NCBI GenBank assembly: GCA_023374045.1
Contig: CM041777.1
Span: 89,150,300 to 89,214,299, forward strand
Length of the DNA stretch: 64,000 nucleotides
Direction of reading: 5' to 3'
Source: Limonium bicolor
Taxonomy: Eukaryota > Streptophyta > Magnoliopsida > Caryophyllales > Plumbaginaceae
This document shows positions 49,201-60,873 of the stretch, piece after piece. The position numbers were made by a program, and so were the translations under genes. Under the pieces are notes generated by a model that saw only the letters and a list, made by a program, of their open reading frames with translations, was not told the origin of the DNA and did not search any database. Each line of letters starts with the position of its first letter. Positions within the stretch are counted from its first letter, which is position 1.

Positions 49201-50888
49201 GAGAAAGAAAAGGTGAATGATCGAGCACAAACTCTTTGTGAAAATCCACCACTTATGTGAAAACACGAATGACTAGTACGCTCCACGGTAATGACCGCTG
49301 CTCTTGAAGGTGGGTTGAACTTCAAAAATAGCGGGTCGCAACATGGGGACTAAATCATTATTTTGAAATACTTTTATGAAAATCAACTTTGAAAACTGTT
49401 TTGAAAAACAAGTTTGAGATAATATCCGTGAAAAACGTTGCTTAAAATTTGTTTGTAAAAGCATGTTTTTGAAATCCGTTTTTTGAAATGAAATTTATGA
49501 GAAGTATTGTTTGAAAAATCATTTATAAACAGCAGATTTTTGAAATTTATTCTTTGTAACCCGCTTGACAAAGCTTATTTTTTGTAAAACTTTGATTGAA
49601 ACCGATTTTGAAAACTGTTTTGGAAAGAACAATTTTGAAATCATTAGAGATGAATGATTTTGAAGATATTTCACTAGAGTGTTTGACATGCTTCATTTTC
49701 TGATTTTGCTCATTTTGAAATGTGATCATACATAGATGTAAGTGTAACATAAAAATCGTGGCTGATTTTATGTGGAGCTGAGTGCGAATGATTGGGATAA
49801 TCACCTTCCAGGTCAATCAATGCCTCCATACCACCGGGGGAACCATCGTCCCTTCACTGTTCATCTCTCGGGTTTTATCTCTATTACGCCTTAGGGGCGT
49901 CATCAAGAAAGTCCGGAGTGCTTAAGTTCGAAAGGTCAGGATACCCGAAATGATACAGCCACACGAGCCACGGCCGGTGATTATCACAACATACTCATTC
50001 TGGAAAACTTGGGGAAGTACTGCATGGGGTCAGGTTTCCCGTCGTCTGCACGGTCAGATGTGTCTAAAGTCCAATTATTCACTGACTACGTTGTGCCATG
50101 TATGGGTACCGGTAAATACGGGATCCTCTATGGACGTGTAGCGTGACATCAGGCTTTAGAGACACCCGTGGTGCAGAGGACACTTGGAGAGCTGAGCCCA
50201 TGCAATCTTCAGGGTAATGCAAAGGGTGGTCAGACAGGCGGCATACAAGGAGGTGACTACCCATAAACCCATCTTAGACACGGGACCAGGCAGCTGGACA
50301 CTGAAGGCTCAGAGTTCACTATATGCTGGCTTTGACTCGAAAAGGTAAGTGATGAAGGATCATGAGCTTTTCAAGGCGTAGATACTACGATCATACCGCC
50401 TCGTGTGCATAGTCCTTACTACGAAGGGCATCTGCTCATGGGAATCAATTGTGGACCAATATTATCCCGACCGTAAATATCAAGGGTGACACAGAGGAAT
50501 GCATGTCCTAAGCTACCCTATGCACCCACCTCAGGACTATTCCTAACAGTTCAATATCACAACCAAAAAGCGGTAAATAAATGCGCAGGCAAAGAGAGGG
50601 AAGAAGTTAGACCCCTAATGGGCCCACCTACCTGAAGTTCCTGCAAGTTAGTCTAGCATAATCACGCAATTATGTAGCAAGCAAAGCGCAGATGGCAAGC
50701 AAAGTCAAGTATAAGCTACACACTCTCATCCTAACTATCCTCACCAATCACACTCTGAGTGTGGAGTAGAGTAATCCTAATGGCTTTCGAAATGAATCTC
50801 TTGAAGGTTTTGAAAGAAGTGGGGAAGTCCCGACAATTTTGAATGGAGTTCAGTCTTCCTTGAGTTTGAGAAAAACTTACTCAAGTTT
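46201..50888 (-). other. Interior of the Ogre-like element, no gene recognised
   Basis: Sense-strand ORFs are all short: 46973-47209 encodes a Lys/Gln/Glu-rich peptide with repeated FKKIDESM-like blocks, and 47359-47577 and 47631-47822 are unassigned peptides that could be gag residue. No zinc knuckle, DTGA-type protease, YxDD or DDE motif was seen. T-rich runs occur at 48180-48290. The stretch 49950-50880 is GC-balanced leader-like DNA leading up to the primer site. Confidence 0.55.
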
Positions 50889-50906
50889 TCCCCAGCAGAG
50901 TCGCCA
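50889..50906 (-). promoter_or_regulatory. Primer-binding site TGGCGACTCTGCTGGGGA
   Basis: On the minus strand this begins three bases after the LTR end CCCTCCACA. It is the type of primer site reported for Ogre/Tat elements (Arg-tRNA), named here from memory of the family. Confidence 0.85.
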
Positions 50907-51643
50907 TTCTGTGGAGGGTGATTTTTCGGTATGAGGGGGGGTCTATCTAAATATAGCTGAGGAGTCTAGATCCTAGAAATTGCCATTCTGTGGAGGGTGA
51001 AAACCCGTTATTCTTGGCATCCCTCAAATACCTACTCTATCGTCCGTCTTTCCCAGAAAGCATAAGGGGAATGCTAGTGAGCACTACACCCGCTCTCGAT
51101 GGGCCCCACGCGGACTTATGCCTCTATAAGGCGGAATTGACTAGAGTCGCCACCTAGTTTGACCTAAGGAACTAGGAAGGAAGGAGAAGGGTTCTAAGAA
51201 CCGTTAATTGACTCTGATGATTTATTGCCTATGGATAGGACTTATCTGATCATGTCAGAGATTCTGTGTGGGTTCGCACTGGGTTACACCCCTCAGAAGT
51301 GGCAACGACCACGACTTCGGATTGGTGCCCGAGGAAACCTCGGTCTCCAATTGTCGGGATTGCCTTCTTTCAAAACCTTATTAGAGAGATTCGTTTAAAA
51401 GCCAAGAATATGATTAAGACAGGAGGAGAGGAGAGAAAACGAGTGGATGAGGCGAGCTTTTCTGCCAAGCTAGCGCCAAGAAGAAGAAATGATGAATTTG
51501 AATGAGTTTAAAATGAAAGATTATGAGTCTGATTTTGAGAGTTGAAGAAGTCGAGAGTTTGTGGGAGTCAGAGGGGATTTGAATGTTTGACAAACATGAA
51601 TATCGCCTTGGAGTTGGGAAATGGGTTGTTTAGATTGGAATGG

Positions 51644-51709
51644 GGTCGCACCCTAGATGGGCTGCCTACGTACTCAACTCCCTGTTGAGATCAGACCTTA
51701 CGTAGTTCA
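51644..51709. repeat. Hairpin motif, copy 4 (right LTR)
   Basis: Same as copy 1 at 38435-38500, with stem CTCAAC-TCCCT-GTTGAG. Confidence 0.75.
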
Positions 51710-51766
51710 GGGATTTTAGGAGACTTTTGAGGAGTTTGGAGAAGTTTTTGGTTTAAGGTGTTAGTT

Positions 51767-51940
51767 TGTGAGACGCTCGGGTCTATGAGACATTTGAAAC
51801 CTTGAGATGTCGAAGTCTGTGAGACGCTTGGGTCTGTGAGACGCTCGGGTCTATGAGACGCTTAGGTCTGTGAGACGTTCGAATCATTGGAATGACAAAG
51901 TCTGTGAGACGCTCGAGTCTATGAGACACTTAAAGTGTGG
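51767..51940. repeat. Short tandem repeat in LTR, right copy
   Basis: Counterpart of 38558-38731, built of TGAGACGCTCGGGTC-like units. Confidence 0.75.
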
Positions 51941-54900
51941 TAGAAATTGGAATGAAATTGAAATCAAAGTTGAACCGGGGTTGAATGAATATTGATTTGA
52001 ATTGAAGTGAATTTGGATTTGAATGAATTTGGAATTGAATGAAGCTTTGAATTGAATTGGAATTGAATGAAGTTTTGAATTGAATTGGAGTCGAATGAAG
52101 TTTTGAATCAAATGGAATTGAGATTGAAATTGAATTGGGATTGAAATTAGACTGATTTTGAATTGGATTGGCTTTAAAATGGAATTGGCCAAGCTAATTA
52201 TTAAGGTGGAATTGGGCCGAACTTGGAACTGAGCCGGATTTGGGTTAGGGACCGATTTCGATATCAAAAATTAGGCCGATTTAGGATTTGAAAATTGACC
52301 CGATTTGGGCTTTGAAAATTTGGGCCGGTTTAGGATTGAAAATTGGGTTGATGTTGGGTCTTGAATTTTGGATTGATTTTTGGTTTTCGAAGTGGGAATG
52401 ATTTTTAGAGTGGTTGGGGACTGGCTTTGGGCCTTAGAAACGGGCCTTGTTTTTGGGCTGGTTTTAAATTAGACTTTAACTCATTGGAATTTGAATTGAT
52501 TATTGATTGTGAATTTTATTTTGACAATTAGAGATGGTTTGGAAAGTTTTTTTTTTTAAGAGAGATGTCACCAACAAACAGGTACTACGACCCTCGGGTA
52601 CTACGACCTTAATGTGGACAACATCTACGAATGGTCCTAAGGCTTTTCTAAAAGAGACCCACAGAAATTTGCAGGCCTAAACCGATTAATCGGTTCCAAA
52701 GATGGGTGGGTAGCCTATGGGCTTATTTCTAGGGTCATGTATTCTAGCCCGGTTTGACTAGAAAAAGAATTAGACCCCAAATTTGGTCATGGGCCAAACA
52801 TATGGTTATATTTGAGACTGACCCAACGGTAAGTGCCACAAAATGATAACTAACATGGTGACGACAATAACAATATCATACGGCCAATGAAATTCAACAG
52901 ATAAAGTGGCCCGGATCAAGAATTCGAGTTTATGAGCTAGCAGAGTTAGTCCAAGACTATTCAGACAAGAAAGAAAGGTGTCAGAATATCCAACCGATTA
53001 GCTGCACAAACTAACTGCTTAAGCGAATTGCTTTTTTTTATTAAACAAATAAATCGTTTCAAGAGGAAAGTCACTATTCCACCCGTATTTCATCAGGTTA
53101 CAGACCAATTTTTAAACCAATTAAACGGGTGAACCAAGCTAGAACTCATGGCGTACAACCTTTGTTCGGTCTACTAGCATTGTCTCATGAAACTAGAACT
53201 GCAGAGTAATCGAGGAACTCACGCTCATTCATTGCCCAACCTTATTCATCTTAGATTTTGACAGGTTACCGAGACATTAACTAGACTCAAAATCAAACAG
53301 AAATACTGTACTCCATTGCAGCGTGTGAAAATATGCTAGCAGTTTTTTTTTAGCTCAGTCTAAACACTACCTCGAATAGCAGAGGGATTAATATCTTCTA
53401 TCAAAGACAAAATAAGCATGAGTAGTTAAGCAAATGGTACAGATCCAGCCAACAACGAGCGCAGGACAGAGGTGAAATTAGAGAATAACAGAATAGTGGT
53501 CAAGTGCATTGATATACAACAAACATTTCTCAAGCATAATTCTATCACTTAACAGTTAAAAGAGTTAGTCAAAGCGAAGATAAGTACCGACTCAACAGAG
53601 GTGATTGTTCCTGCAAAGAGTTAAGGGAGACAGATAAAACAACCAAAATATTAGCTCTCAAATACAATCCAAGGAAAGTGAAAAGGGTGAGATGAGCAGA
53701 ATCTAATCTGAAAGGAGGTCGAAGCTATGACTTGTTTCGGATTGGACCTTACCAATAGCCACGTACATTTGAATCAAGCTATATACAACACACGTTAAAT
53801 TCCTCAACCCATAAAAACAAATGATTAGTCAGGAGAACAAATGAAGATATTGCGAATGAGCAGTTTGGCAGCGTAAATTGAGAAGACCTTCCAAACATCT
53901 ATGAAGAAGTAATGATTCTTTCAGTGGTGTAGCCAAGATGATATAAGGAGAAACTGGGTTAGATATACAGAAGTTTAAACCAAAAACAAAGATACACGAT
54001 CTGTATATGTTACTGCATCTGCAATACGTAAAGACAGAGGTGAGTTTTAAAAAACGGAAACCTCGGATTATGCAATGTTATACAAGATAATGCTTATATC
54101 GAAATAAACAAGAGAAAAGACACTGATATGTCTCTCTGTTTCCCGGATAGGCTACAGATCGTGTGAGGAGGAAAAGAGTTGAGAGCAGCACAAGCGGATT
54201 TGTAATCTTGATTCTGATCTCAGGGTAGCAGATGTCTCGATGTTGTTCTCACGGGATGGGAAGAAATTAGCCAGGGCCGTTTGTTGAGTGAAACCTTCCT
54301 CCGGGTCGAGCGATTTTGGTGAGCTCGAGAATAGAGCATGGAACGGGAAAAACGAATGGAAACCCACCATCTCTGTGTGTTAACTGTTGAGCTTAGGCGT
54401 CCGAACGAGAAAGCCGCCATGAAAGGACAAAGAGCTTTTCCTATATACGGCAGAAATTGTAAGAAATGAGGAATCGAGCAGAGGGGAAGTCTGGGGTTCG
54501 TTTAAGTTTGGTATAATTTAAGATGAAAATGGAGATGGAAGAGGAGAGGAAAGGAAAATGGTTGTCTGTATGAGGAGTATGAGTGAGTGAGGGAGATCAG
54601 TTTTATTTGAGATCGATCAAAATGGTAGAGCCAGCAATGGTGGCTTTCTGTTCGAAGATGCATAAGAGAAGGCGAGATGAAGCAAAATTTTCAGGCAAGG
54701 GCTTAGCGTTGATAGCCATTCTCGACGGAAGGGAGTCTCATCATGAAATTGTTTTCTGGGTTTCTTGTTTCGGTCGAAGAAATCAATGGAGGGAGAAGTT
54801 TGCGGTGAATGAAGGATCGTTCGAGGTTGAAGGAGAAGTTCAACCGAGAAAAAAAATGCTTCTGGGTTTGGAATTTGTTAGGGTTGTGAACAAGCCGGGA

Positions 54901-55985
54901 AAGAAGAAGATGACCGCGAGATGGGGCGCTACAGTATATCCTAGTTAGTTTTTCATGGTTCGTTTTATAGAAAAGACACGAGACTGATTGAAAACAGTGG
55001 GTTGGGGTTTTCTGGAATCTATTTGGGCTGTGCTTAGCGTAAAGGGGCCTAGAGGGTGGGCTTGTTTGGTTTGGTCGGATAAAGGTAATGAAGCAAGAAG
55101 GGAAAAATAAAAAATTTAGAGTTGTATATGGGTTCGAACGTAGGTTGTCTCGCATAACCCCAGCCCATACTAACCAACCGAACTAACTAACCAAAATCAA
55201 TATGAAAGCGTGGGATAGTAAATAATAATGACCTGAATGCACTCCTTAACACCAATGGAAACACAAGGTGAATGAAAAGAGTTGTCAATAAACATGAAGT
55301 TTTTTCTTCTTTTTTTGGAAACCAAGGAATAATGGGAATGTAGATAAAAAATGAAAAACATCATAAAGCGTTAAATAATGAAATAAAAGAATGATAAGTA
55401 CATGAAATAATGAAATAGTATTTGTGCAGATGGAAGTAAAAGTATACGTGAACATCATAAAATGGAAATCGAATTAGATATGTACGAATAGTAGTAAACG
55501 ATAGATATAAGAAGAAACAAAAAAGATAGATGAGAGTGGGTTAATCTAATCGGCGACATAACGACATATGTATATAAAATGATGAAGATGATGCTAAGTA
55601 AAAGTAATAATGATAAAGACAAAGTTAGAGCAAATACTAATAAAGAAAAACAATAAAAGTATCAATGCAAGGAAATGAGATAAAATAAACAAGTTACAAA
55701 AATTGGCATGAACCAAATAAAAGCGATTTGATAAATAAATAAGCGAGCAAGCATAACCGACTAACAGAATAAATACAAATAAAATGGTAGAGATAGTAAG
55801 TAACCAAAAGGGAACGGTTTTGATAGATACTGTGAAAATTGATTTAAATAAATGGCATAAAATGACAGTTTCATTTTGGTATAGACACATGAACAAGTTT
55901 TGAAAAGAAAGGCGAAGGCCCTCTTATTTACTTTATCTTTTGGATTTTTCTTTATAGGGTGAGAATTTTTGGTGTCTACAGTATG

Positions 55986-56176
55986 TACTTTTTATAGTGT
56001 GTATCATAGGTTTATTTACTTTGTATTTGTCCCTCTCATAACCTCTATATATGGGCTCCGTCCCTTGTATGCGCACATCATCAAATACTAATACAGAGCA
56101 TATATCATACTCTCTGTACATTTTCTCTCGGTGAAATCAATAAGAAGTATACTTTGCATTTCAGCAAAGTCTATCA
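55986..56176 (+). mobile_element. Copia 5' LTR, remaining 191 bp
   Basis: It continues the LTR begun at 37667 after the duplicated GTATG (55981-55985). It holds a TATATAT box at 56046 and ends GCAAAGTCTATCA. Confidence 0.9.
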
Positions 56177-56188
56177 TGGTATCAGAGC
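56177..56188 (+). promoter_or_regulatory. Copia primer-binding site (Met-tRNA)
   Basis: TGGTATCAGAGC directly follows the LTR end, the standard site for plant Copia elements. Confidence 0.95.
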
Positions 56189-56233
56189 ACAGCTCATAAC
56201 CATCGAAATAGCAAAAAGAAAAGAACAACTCCG

Positions 56234-59200
56234 ATGGACGACGATCCCTCTGGCAAGAAGAAAGAAATCGCCACCGGCAATAGTTCCACCGGCATCGACC
56301 CATCAGACCCGCTCTACGTCGCGAATACTGAGCAAGTTGGTCAATCCCTCGCCCCCAAATTCACCGGCGAAGGATTCTTGAACTGGAAATGGACCATGCA
56401 GGAAGCGTTGATTGTGAAGAATAAAATTGGCTTCGTAGATGGTTCAATTAGCCAGCCTGATTCGAAAGATGCAGTGCGCACCGCGGCATGGAGACGGGCG
56501 AGGTCGCTAGTCGTCTCTTGGCTGATTTCTTCGCTCGCAACGAATATCTCCCGCAGTGTTATGTATACGAGTGACCCAAAAGTTATTTGGGAGTGGCTCT
56601 GCAAGAGATTCGAGAAGAAGAATCTCGCTACTCTTCATCACATCAAAGGGCAAATCGTGAATCTAAGGCAAGGCGAAGAATCGATAACAGATTACTTCAT
56701 GAGGTCAAGGGAGATTTGGGCTCAGTATGAATTGGCCAAGCCGATCGACGAATGTTCTTGCTGCGCAAGTTGTAAATCCGCCGAGAATCAGTCAAAGGCC
56801 AGGGCAGAAGAGGAAACTCTGCACTTTTTGATGGGTTTAAGCAAACCCTACTCTCAATTATGGGCTCAGATTCTTTCTATGTCCCAATTTCCGAGTCTGG
56901 AAGACGTGTTTTCTCTGTTAATCCAAGAGGAGGAGACCAGGGTGAATCTTGAATCCAGAGACGACTCAGAACAATCAGTCGCGCTGATTGTGAAGACGGG
57001 AGGAAATTACAACTTTACGAAACAGAAAAGCACCTATGACGAAACAAGCTTCAAGAACCAGAATAAGAAGAACACGAGCAAATTCGCCGCTCCCAAGAAG
57101 GATTCCCCAAAATGTTCTAACTGTGGGAAGATAGGTCACAGCCGCACCGCCTGTTGGTGGCTAGTTGGTTTTCCCGGCGACGAATCGAAGAAGAAGCCAG
57201 AAACAAGAATCGGCTCCATCGTCGCAGGCAACCAGGAGAACAAAGAAGAACCGCAGGAATCTCCGGTTCGTGGGTTCAGCTCAGACCAATTGCAACAGTT
57301 GGTGGCCTACCTTCACCAGAAAGATGCAAACACAGTAGCCAAACCAACAAGTTTTGGGGAATTCGCAGGTAATATAATCACCAGTTTCAATACGCTTCCG
57401 TGCTTAAATTATAACTCTAATCCTTTGTTTAATGACTTATGCGATTTCTGGATATTGGACTCGGGTGCAACCGAGCATGTAACTGGAAACAAACGACTAA
57501 TCTCTGAATGCTTGCATAATACTGTTAAAAGGGATATCATTCTTCCTGATGGTAACAGAAAGCAAACTGATTGCACTGGAAATTTGACATATCGTGGAAA
57601 TACATGCTTGCGAAATGTCTTGTTTGTGCCGTCTTTCCAATTCAATATTATATCAGTTTCTAAGTTGATAGAAGATTCCAAGATAGCTGTTACATTTCAT
57701 AAGGAGAATTGCATTATGCAGGACTCTAGAAGCGCAAACCCTGTTCAAATTGGAAGACAAGTGAATGGGCTTTATGTTGTAGATGTGGATTCTTTGTGTA
57801 AATTCTTGTCTGATAAAGACCATGTTGTTCCTTGTGTCAATTCTAGCGTTGATTGTAAACAGAATGCTTTGTCTGAAAATTTCATGTTATGGCACAATAG
57901 ATTAGGACACATGTCTTTGAAAAGGATGAGGAATATTGTTGATGTGAATATACCATCTCATTTTGAAAACAGCCCCTTACCTTGCACCATATGTTATAAG
58001 GCTAAAGCTAAGCGGTTAAAATTTCCCCATTCCACTATTAAGACCACCGAACCATTTGAACTTCTCCACATAGATGTTTGCGGTCCTTTAAGGACACAAA
58101 GTGCGAACGGTCATAGGTACTTCCTTACCCTCGTAGATGATTATACTAGGGCCACATGGGTTACCCTTCTTAGATTCAAATCCGAAGCCATGGAACAAAT
58201 AAAAATCTTCATCAACTTAATTGAAACTCAAATGAACAAACGGGTAAAAATCATCCGTAGCGATAATGCCCATGAGCTAGGAAAATCACAAGAAGGAGTT
58301 GAATATTTCAACAACAAGGGGATCCTCCACCAAACAAGTTGCCCACACACGCCCCAACAAAATGGGGTTGTGGAGCGAAAACAAAGAAATCTCATGGACG
58401 TTGCTCGGGCTCTCCTTTTCCAATCAGGGTTAGAACAAAAATTCTGGAACCATTGCATAGAACATGCAGCCTACCTTATCAATAGGATGCCCAGCAAACC
58501 CATCCACAACTTGACCCCCTTTGAAATGCTCTACGGGAGCAAGCCCGAATACAAAGACATCAAGAGTTTCGGATGCCTATGTTACGTGACAAATGTTGGC
58601 CCAGGCAAAAGCAAACTCGACCCAAGGTCCACCACTTGCATATATGTCGGAAACCCCAAAAACACCAAAGGATACAAAGTCCTAACATTAAAAGAAAAGC
58701 AACTCAAGGTGACACGGGATGTAGTATTCTTTGAAGATATCTACCCCCTAAAGAGCAAGGAATGGATCGACACTTTAGATACGAACCACGGTGACACCGA
58801 TATATTCTCTCCCCCTTCTACACAGTATACCGTGGAGGATGACTCTTGCACGCCTCAGCTTTCTGAGGTAAGAGAAGAACCTCATCCTCACACACAAGAT
58901 ATACAAGACTCCATAGCCACAGATCATCAAGATCAACCACTCGAGCTCAGAAGATCCACCCGTGAGCACAAACTTCCTTCCCGATACAACGACTATATAC
59001 TTTCCTCCAGTACCAACCAAGGAGACCCCTTCACATACATTCTAGCCCAGAGGTTGGAAAATACAAAGATCTCTCCTGATTCTCCCTACACCCTCAACAC
59101 CCTCACAGATCACATACCCAACACCACCATCCTCTCTTGCTCTCTCCAACCTAATACCAGCAACCTTTTGACCCGCCTCCACAATCTCAAAGAACCCACC

Positions 59201-60763
59201 AGCTATAAAACAGCAAGTAAGGATCCCAGATGGATCCAAGCTATGTCAACAGAATTCGAGGCCTTAAGACAAAACAAAACTTGGTCCATCGTAGACCTAC
59301 CAAAGGGTAAGCGGCCAATTAGTTGTAAATGGGTCTACAAGGTGAAGCTAAAGGCTAATGGGGAAATAGAGAGGTTCAAGGCAAGACTCGTTGTGAGAGG
59401 CTTCACACAAAAACCCGGCATTGACTACGATGAAACCTTTTCTCCCGTAGTTAAGATCACCACCATTCGGGCCTTAATCATAACTGCAATCAAGAATGGG
59501 TGGATCTTGGATCAGCTAGATGTTAATAACGTCTTCTTGCATGGAGATCTCCACGAAGACGTATACATGACTATACCAGAAGGAATAAGGGTGGATGGTG
59601 AAAACAAAGTCTGCAAGTTGCACAAATCCCTTTACGGCCTAAAGCAAGCGTCCCGACAATGGTACAAAAAACTTGCTCAATTCTTGCAAGAATTAGGTTT
59701 TCATCACTCTCAGAACGATTACTCTCTATTTGTCAAGAAAGGGAAGAACGAGATCACGCTACTAGGAATATATGTCGATGACATTCTAGTAGTTGGGAAT
59801 GACATAAAGGAAGTGAAGTTCCTTAAGAGGAGACTAGATGAAAAATTCAAAATAAAGGACCTCGGTAGATTGAATTTCTTCCTTGGAATAGAGTTCCTAG
59901 AAACCAATCACGGGATGATCATGTCCCAACAGCAATACATCAACCAAATCCTTCATGACTTCAATGCCCAAGACATACGTCCTTCTGTCTCTCCTCTACC
60001 TATCAACCTAAAACTTAATGAGAATAGTGGTCCCAAACTAGAAAACCCCACAACATATAGGTGTCTCGTAGGGAAGCTTAATTTCCTCACCAATACTAGA
60101 CCCGACATATGTTATGCGGTTCAATACCTAAGACAATTTCTCCAAAGTCCTACCACAGCTCATTTAGACGCTGCCTACCACACACTCTCCTATGTCAAAG
60201 GGACAGCAGGATTCGGGCTATACTTCAACAAGGAACCACACTACAAATTAGAGGCATATTGCGACTCAGATTGGGCCTCATGCCCAATAACGAGAAAGTC
60301 CATTTCCGGATACTACATTCTTCTCGGTGGCTCCCCCTTAAGTTGGAAGTCAAAGAAGCAGTCTACCATCGCTCTCTCCTCCGCTGAAGCAGAGTACGAG
60401 GCGATGCGGCAGGTCACGGGAGAGCTGAGCTGGCTAAGTCGTCTTCTAACCGAGATTGGTATTAAAGATTTAAATCCCATACCATTAAAATGTGACAACC
60501 TAGCTGCCATACACATAGCTAGGAACCCAGTGTCCCATGAGCGCACTAAACATATCGAAATCGATTGCCATTTCGTGCGTGAAAAACTGCAGGCAGGTCT
60601 AATACAAGTCCGATATGTTCCAAGTACACAACAATTGGCGGACATGATGACGCGAAGCCCCTTACAGGTAAAAGTTATCGTAATTCTTTTGATATTATGG
60701 GCTTACAAAACCCCGAGAAGGGATAGTTTTCTTGTTTTTGTTTTGCAAGTACACCTTTTGTAG
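56234..60763 (+). CDS. Copia gag-pol polyprotein, 1509 codons, intact
   Basis: It encodes the whole replication machinery of a Ty1/copia retrotransposon in one frame. In order: Copia-type gag with LAPKFTGEGFLNWKWTMQEA (about residue 40); a CCHC zinc knuckle (from residue 294); aspartic protease DSGA (D409); pre-integrase WHNRLGH (553); integrase with D614, D677, E714 and NGVVERK; reverse transcriptase with LDVNNVFLHGDL (from 1095) and YVDD (1180-1183); RNase H with CDSDWAS (D1344). The start ATG lies 45 bases after the primer site. There is no stop or frameshift, and the length fits autonomous plant Copia elements. Only the nested element in its 5' LTR should block its own transcription. The lineage within Copia was not determined; the short LTR would suit Ale-type elements. 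Confidence 0.95.
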   Translation: MDDDPSGKKKEIATGNSSTGIDPSDPLYVANTEQVGQSLAPKFTGEGFLNWKWTMQEALIVKNKIGFVDGSISQPDSKDAVRTAAWRRARSLVVSWLISSLATNISRSVMYTSDPKVIWEWLCKRFEKKNLATLHHIKGQIVNLRQGEESITDYFMRSREIWAQYELAKPIDECSCCASCKSAENQSKARAEEETLHFLMGLSKPYSQLWAQILSMSQFPSLEDVFSLLIQEEETRVNLESRDDSEQSVALIVKTGGNYNFTKQKSTYDETSFKNQNKKNTSKFAAPKKDSPKCSNCGKIGHSRTACWWLVGFPGDESKKKPETRIGSIVAGNQENKEEPQESPVRGFSSDQLQQLVAYLHQKDANTVAKPTSFGEFAGNIITSFNTLPCLNYNSNPLFNDLCDFWILDSGATEHVTGNKRLISECLHNTVKRDIILPDGNRKQTDCTGNLTYRGNTCLRNVLFVPSFQFNIISVSKLIEDSKIAVTFHKENCIMQDSRSANPVQIGRQVNGLYVVDVDSLCKFLSDKDHVVPCVNSSVDCKQNALSENFMLWHNRLGHMSLKRMRNIVDVNIPSHFENSPLPCTICYKAKAKRLKFPHSTIKTTEPFELLHIDVCGPLRTQSANGHRYFLTLVDDYTRATWVTLLRFKSEAMEQIKIFINLIETQMNKRVKIIRSDNAHELGKSQEGVEYFNNKGILHQTSCPHTPQQNGVVERKQRNLMDVARALLFQSGLEQKFWNHCIEHAAYLINRMPSKPIHNLTPFEMLYGSKPEYKDIKSFGCLCYVTNVGPGKSKLDPRSTTCIYVGNPKNTKGYKVLTLKEKQLKVTRDVVFFEDIYPLKSKEWIDTLDTNHGDTDIFSPPSTQYTVEDDSCTPQLSEVREEPHPHTQDIQDSIATDHQDQPLELRRSTREHKLPSRYNDYILSSSTNQGDPFTYILAQRLENTKISPDSPYTLNTLTDHIPNTTILSCSLQPNTSNLLTRLHNLKEPTSYKTASKDPRWIQAMSTEFEALRQNKTWSIVDLPKGKRPISCKWVYKVKLKANGEIERFKARLVVRGFTQKPGIDYDETFSPVVKITTIRALIITAIKNGWILDQLDVNNVFLHGDLHEDVYMTIPEGIRVDGENKVCKLHKSLYGLKQASRQWYKKLAQFLQELGFHHSQNDYSLFVKKGKNEITLLGIYVDDILVVGNDIKEVKFLKRRLDEKFKIKDLGRLNFFLGIEFLETNHGMIMSQQQYINQILHDFNAQDIRPSVSPLPINLKLNENSGPKLENPTTYRCLVGKLNFLTNTRPDICYAVQYLRQFLQSPTTAHLDAAYHTLSYVKGTAGFGLYFNKEPHYKLEAYCDSDWASCPITRKSISGYYILLGGSPLSWKSKKQSTIALSSAEAEYEAMRQVTGELSWLSRLLTEIGIKDLNPIPLKCDNLAAIHIARNPVSHERTKHIEIDCHFVREKLQAGLIQVRYVPSTQQLADMMTRSPLQVKVIVILLILWAYKTPRRDSFLVFVLQVHLL

Positions 60764-60860
60764 AACCAGCAGCCGTCCGATGCACCAGCTGTTCGGGTGA
60801 GCATGTTCCAAGTCAAAGAGCACACACCTTCCTGTTCCAGACGCGTTGAAGGGCTGTACT

Positions 60861-60873
60861 CTTTGAGGGGGGG
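60861..60873 (+). promoter_or_regulatory. Copia polypurine tract
   Basis: CTTTGAGGGGGGG immediately before the 3' LTR. Confidence 0.85.

Larger units (their letters stand above)
37696..55980 (-). mobile_element. Nested Tat/Ogre-like LTR element without pol, 18.3 kb
   Basis: Long LTRs of 5091 and 5071 bp, 5-bp duplication GTATG (37691-37695, 55981-55985), ends TG...CA. On the minus strand the primer site TGGCGACTCTGCTGGGGA follows the right LTR by three bases and a purine-rich tract precedes the left LTR. Ogre/Tat elements are known for very long LTRs, an Arg-tRNA-type primer site and tandem repeats between pol and the 3' LTR; all three fit. The 8.1-kb interior shows no gag, protease, RT or integrase, so it must depend on an autonomous partner. 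LTR identity is high, so it is younger than the Copia element that holds it. Confidence 0.85.
50910..55980 (-). mobile_element. 5' LTR of the Ogre-like element (right copy)
   Basis: It aligns over its whole length with 37696-42786. Up to about 54.8 kb differences are few; from 54.9 to 55.9 kb one-to-few-base indels are frequent. The internal repeat of the LTR edge is at 50982-51000. ORF 54583-54948 is a longer version of the antisense ORF in the left copy, extended by indels. Confidence 0.9.

Noticed and set aside
54583..54948. 121-codon ORF in the right Ogre-like LTR
   Set aside because: The other LTR copy has only 76 codons because of indels, the ORF is antisense to the element, and no domain was recognised.
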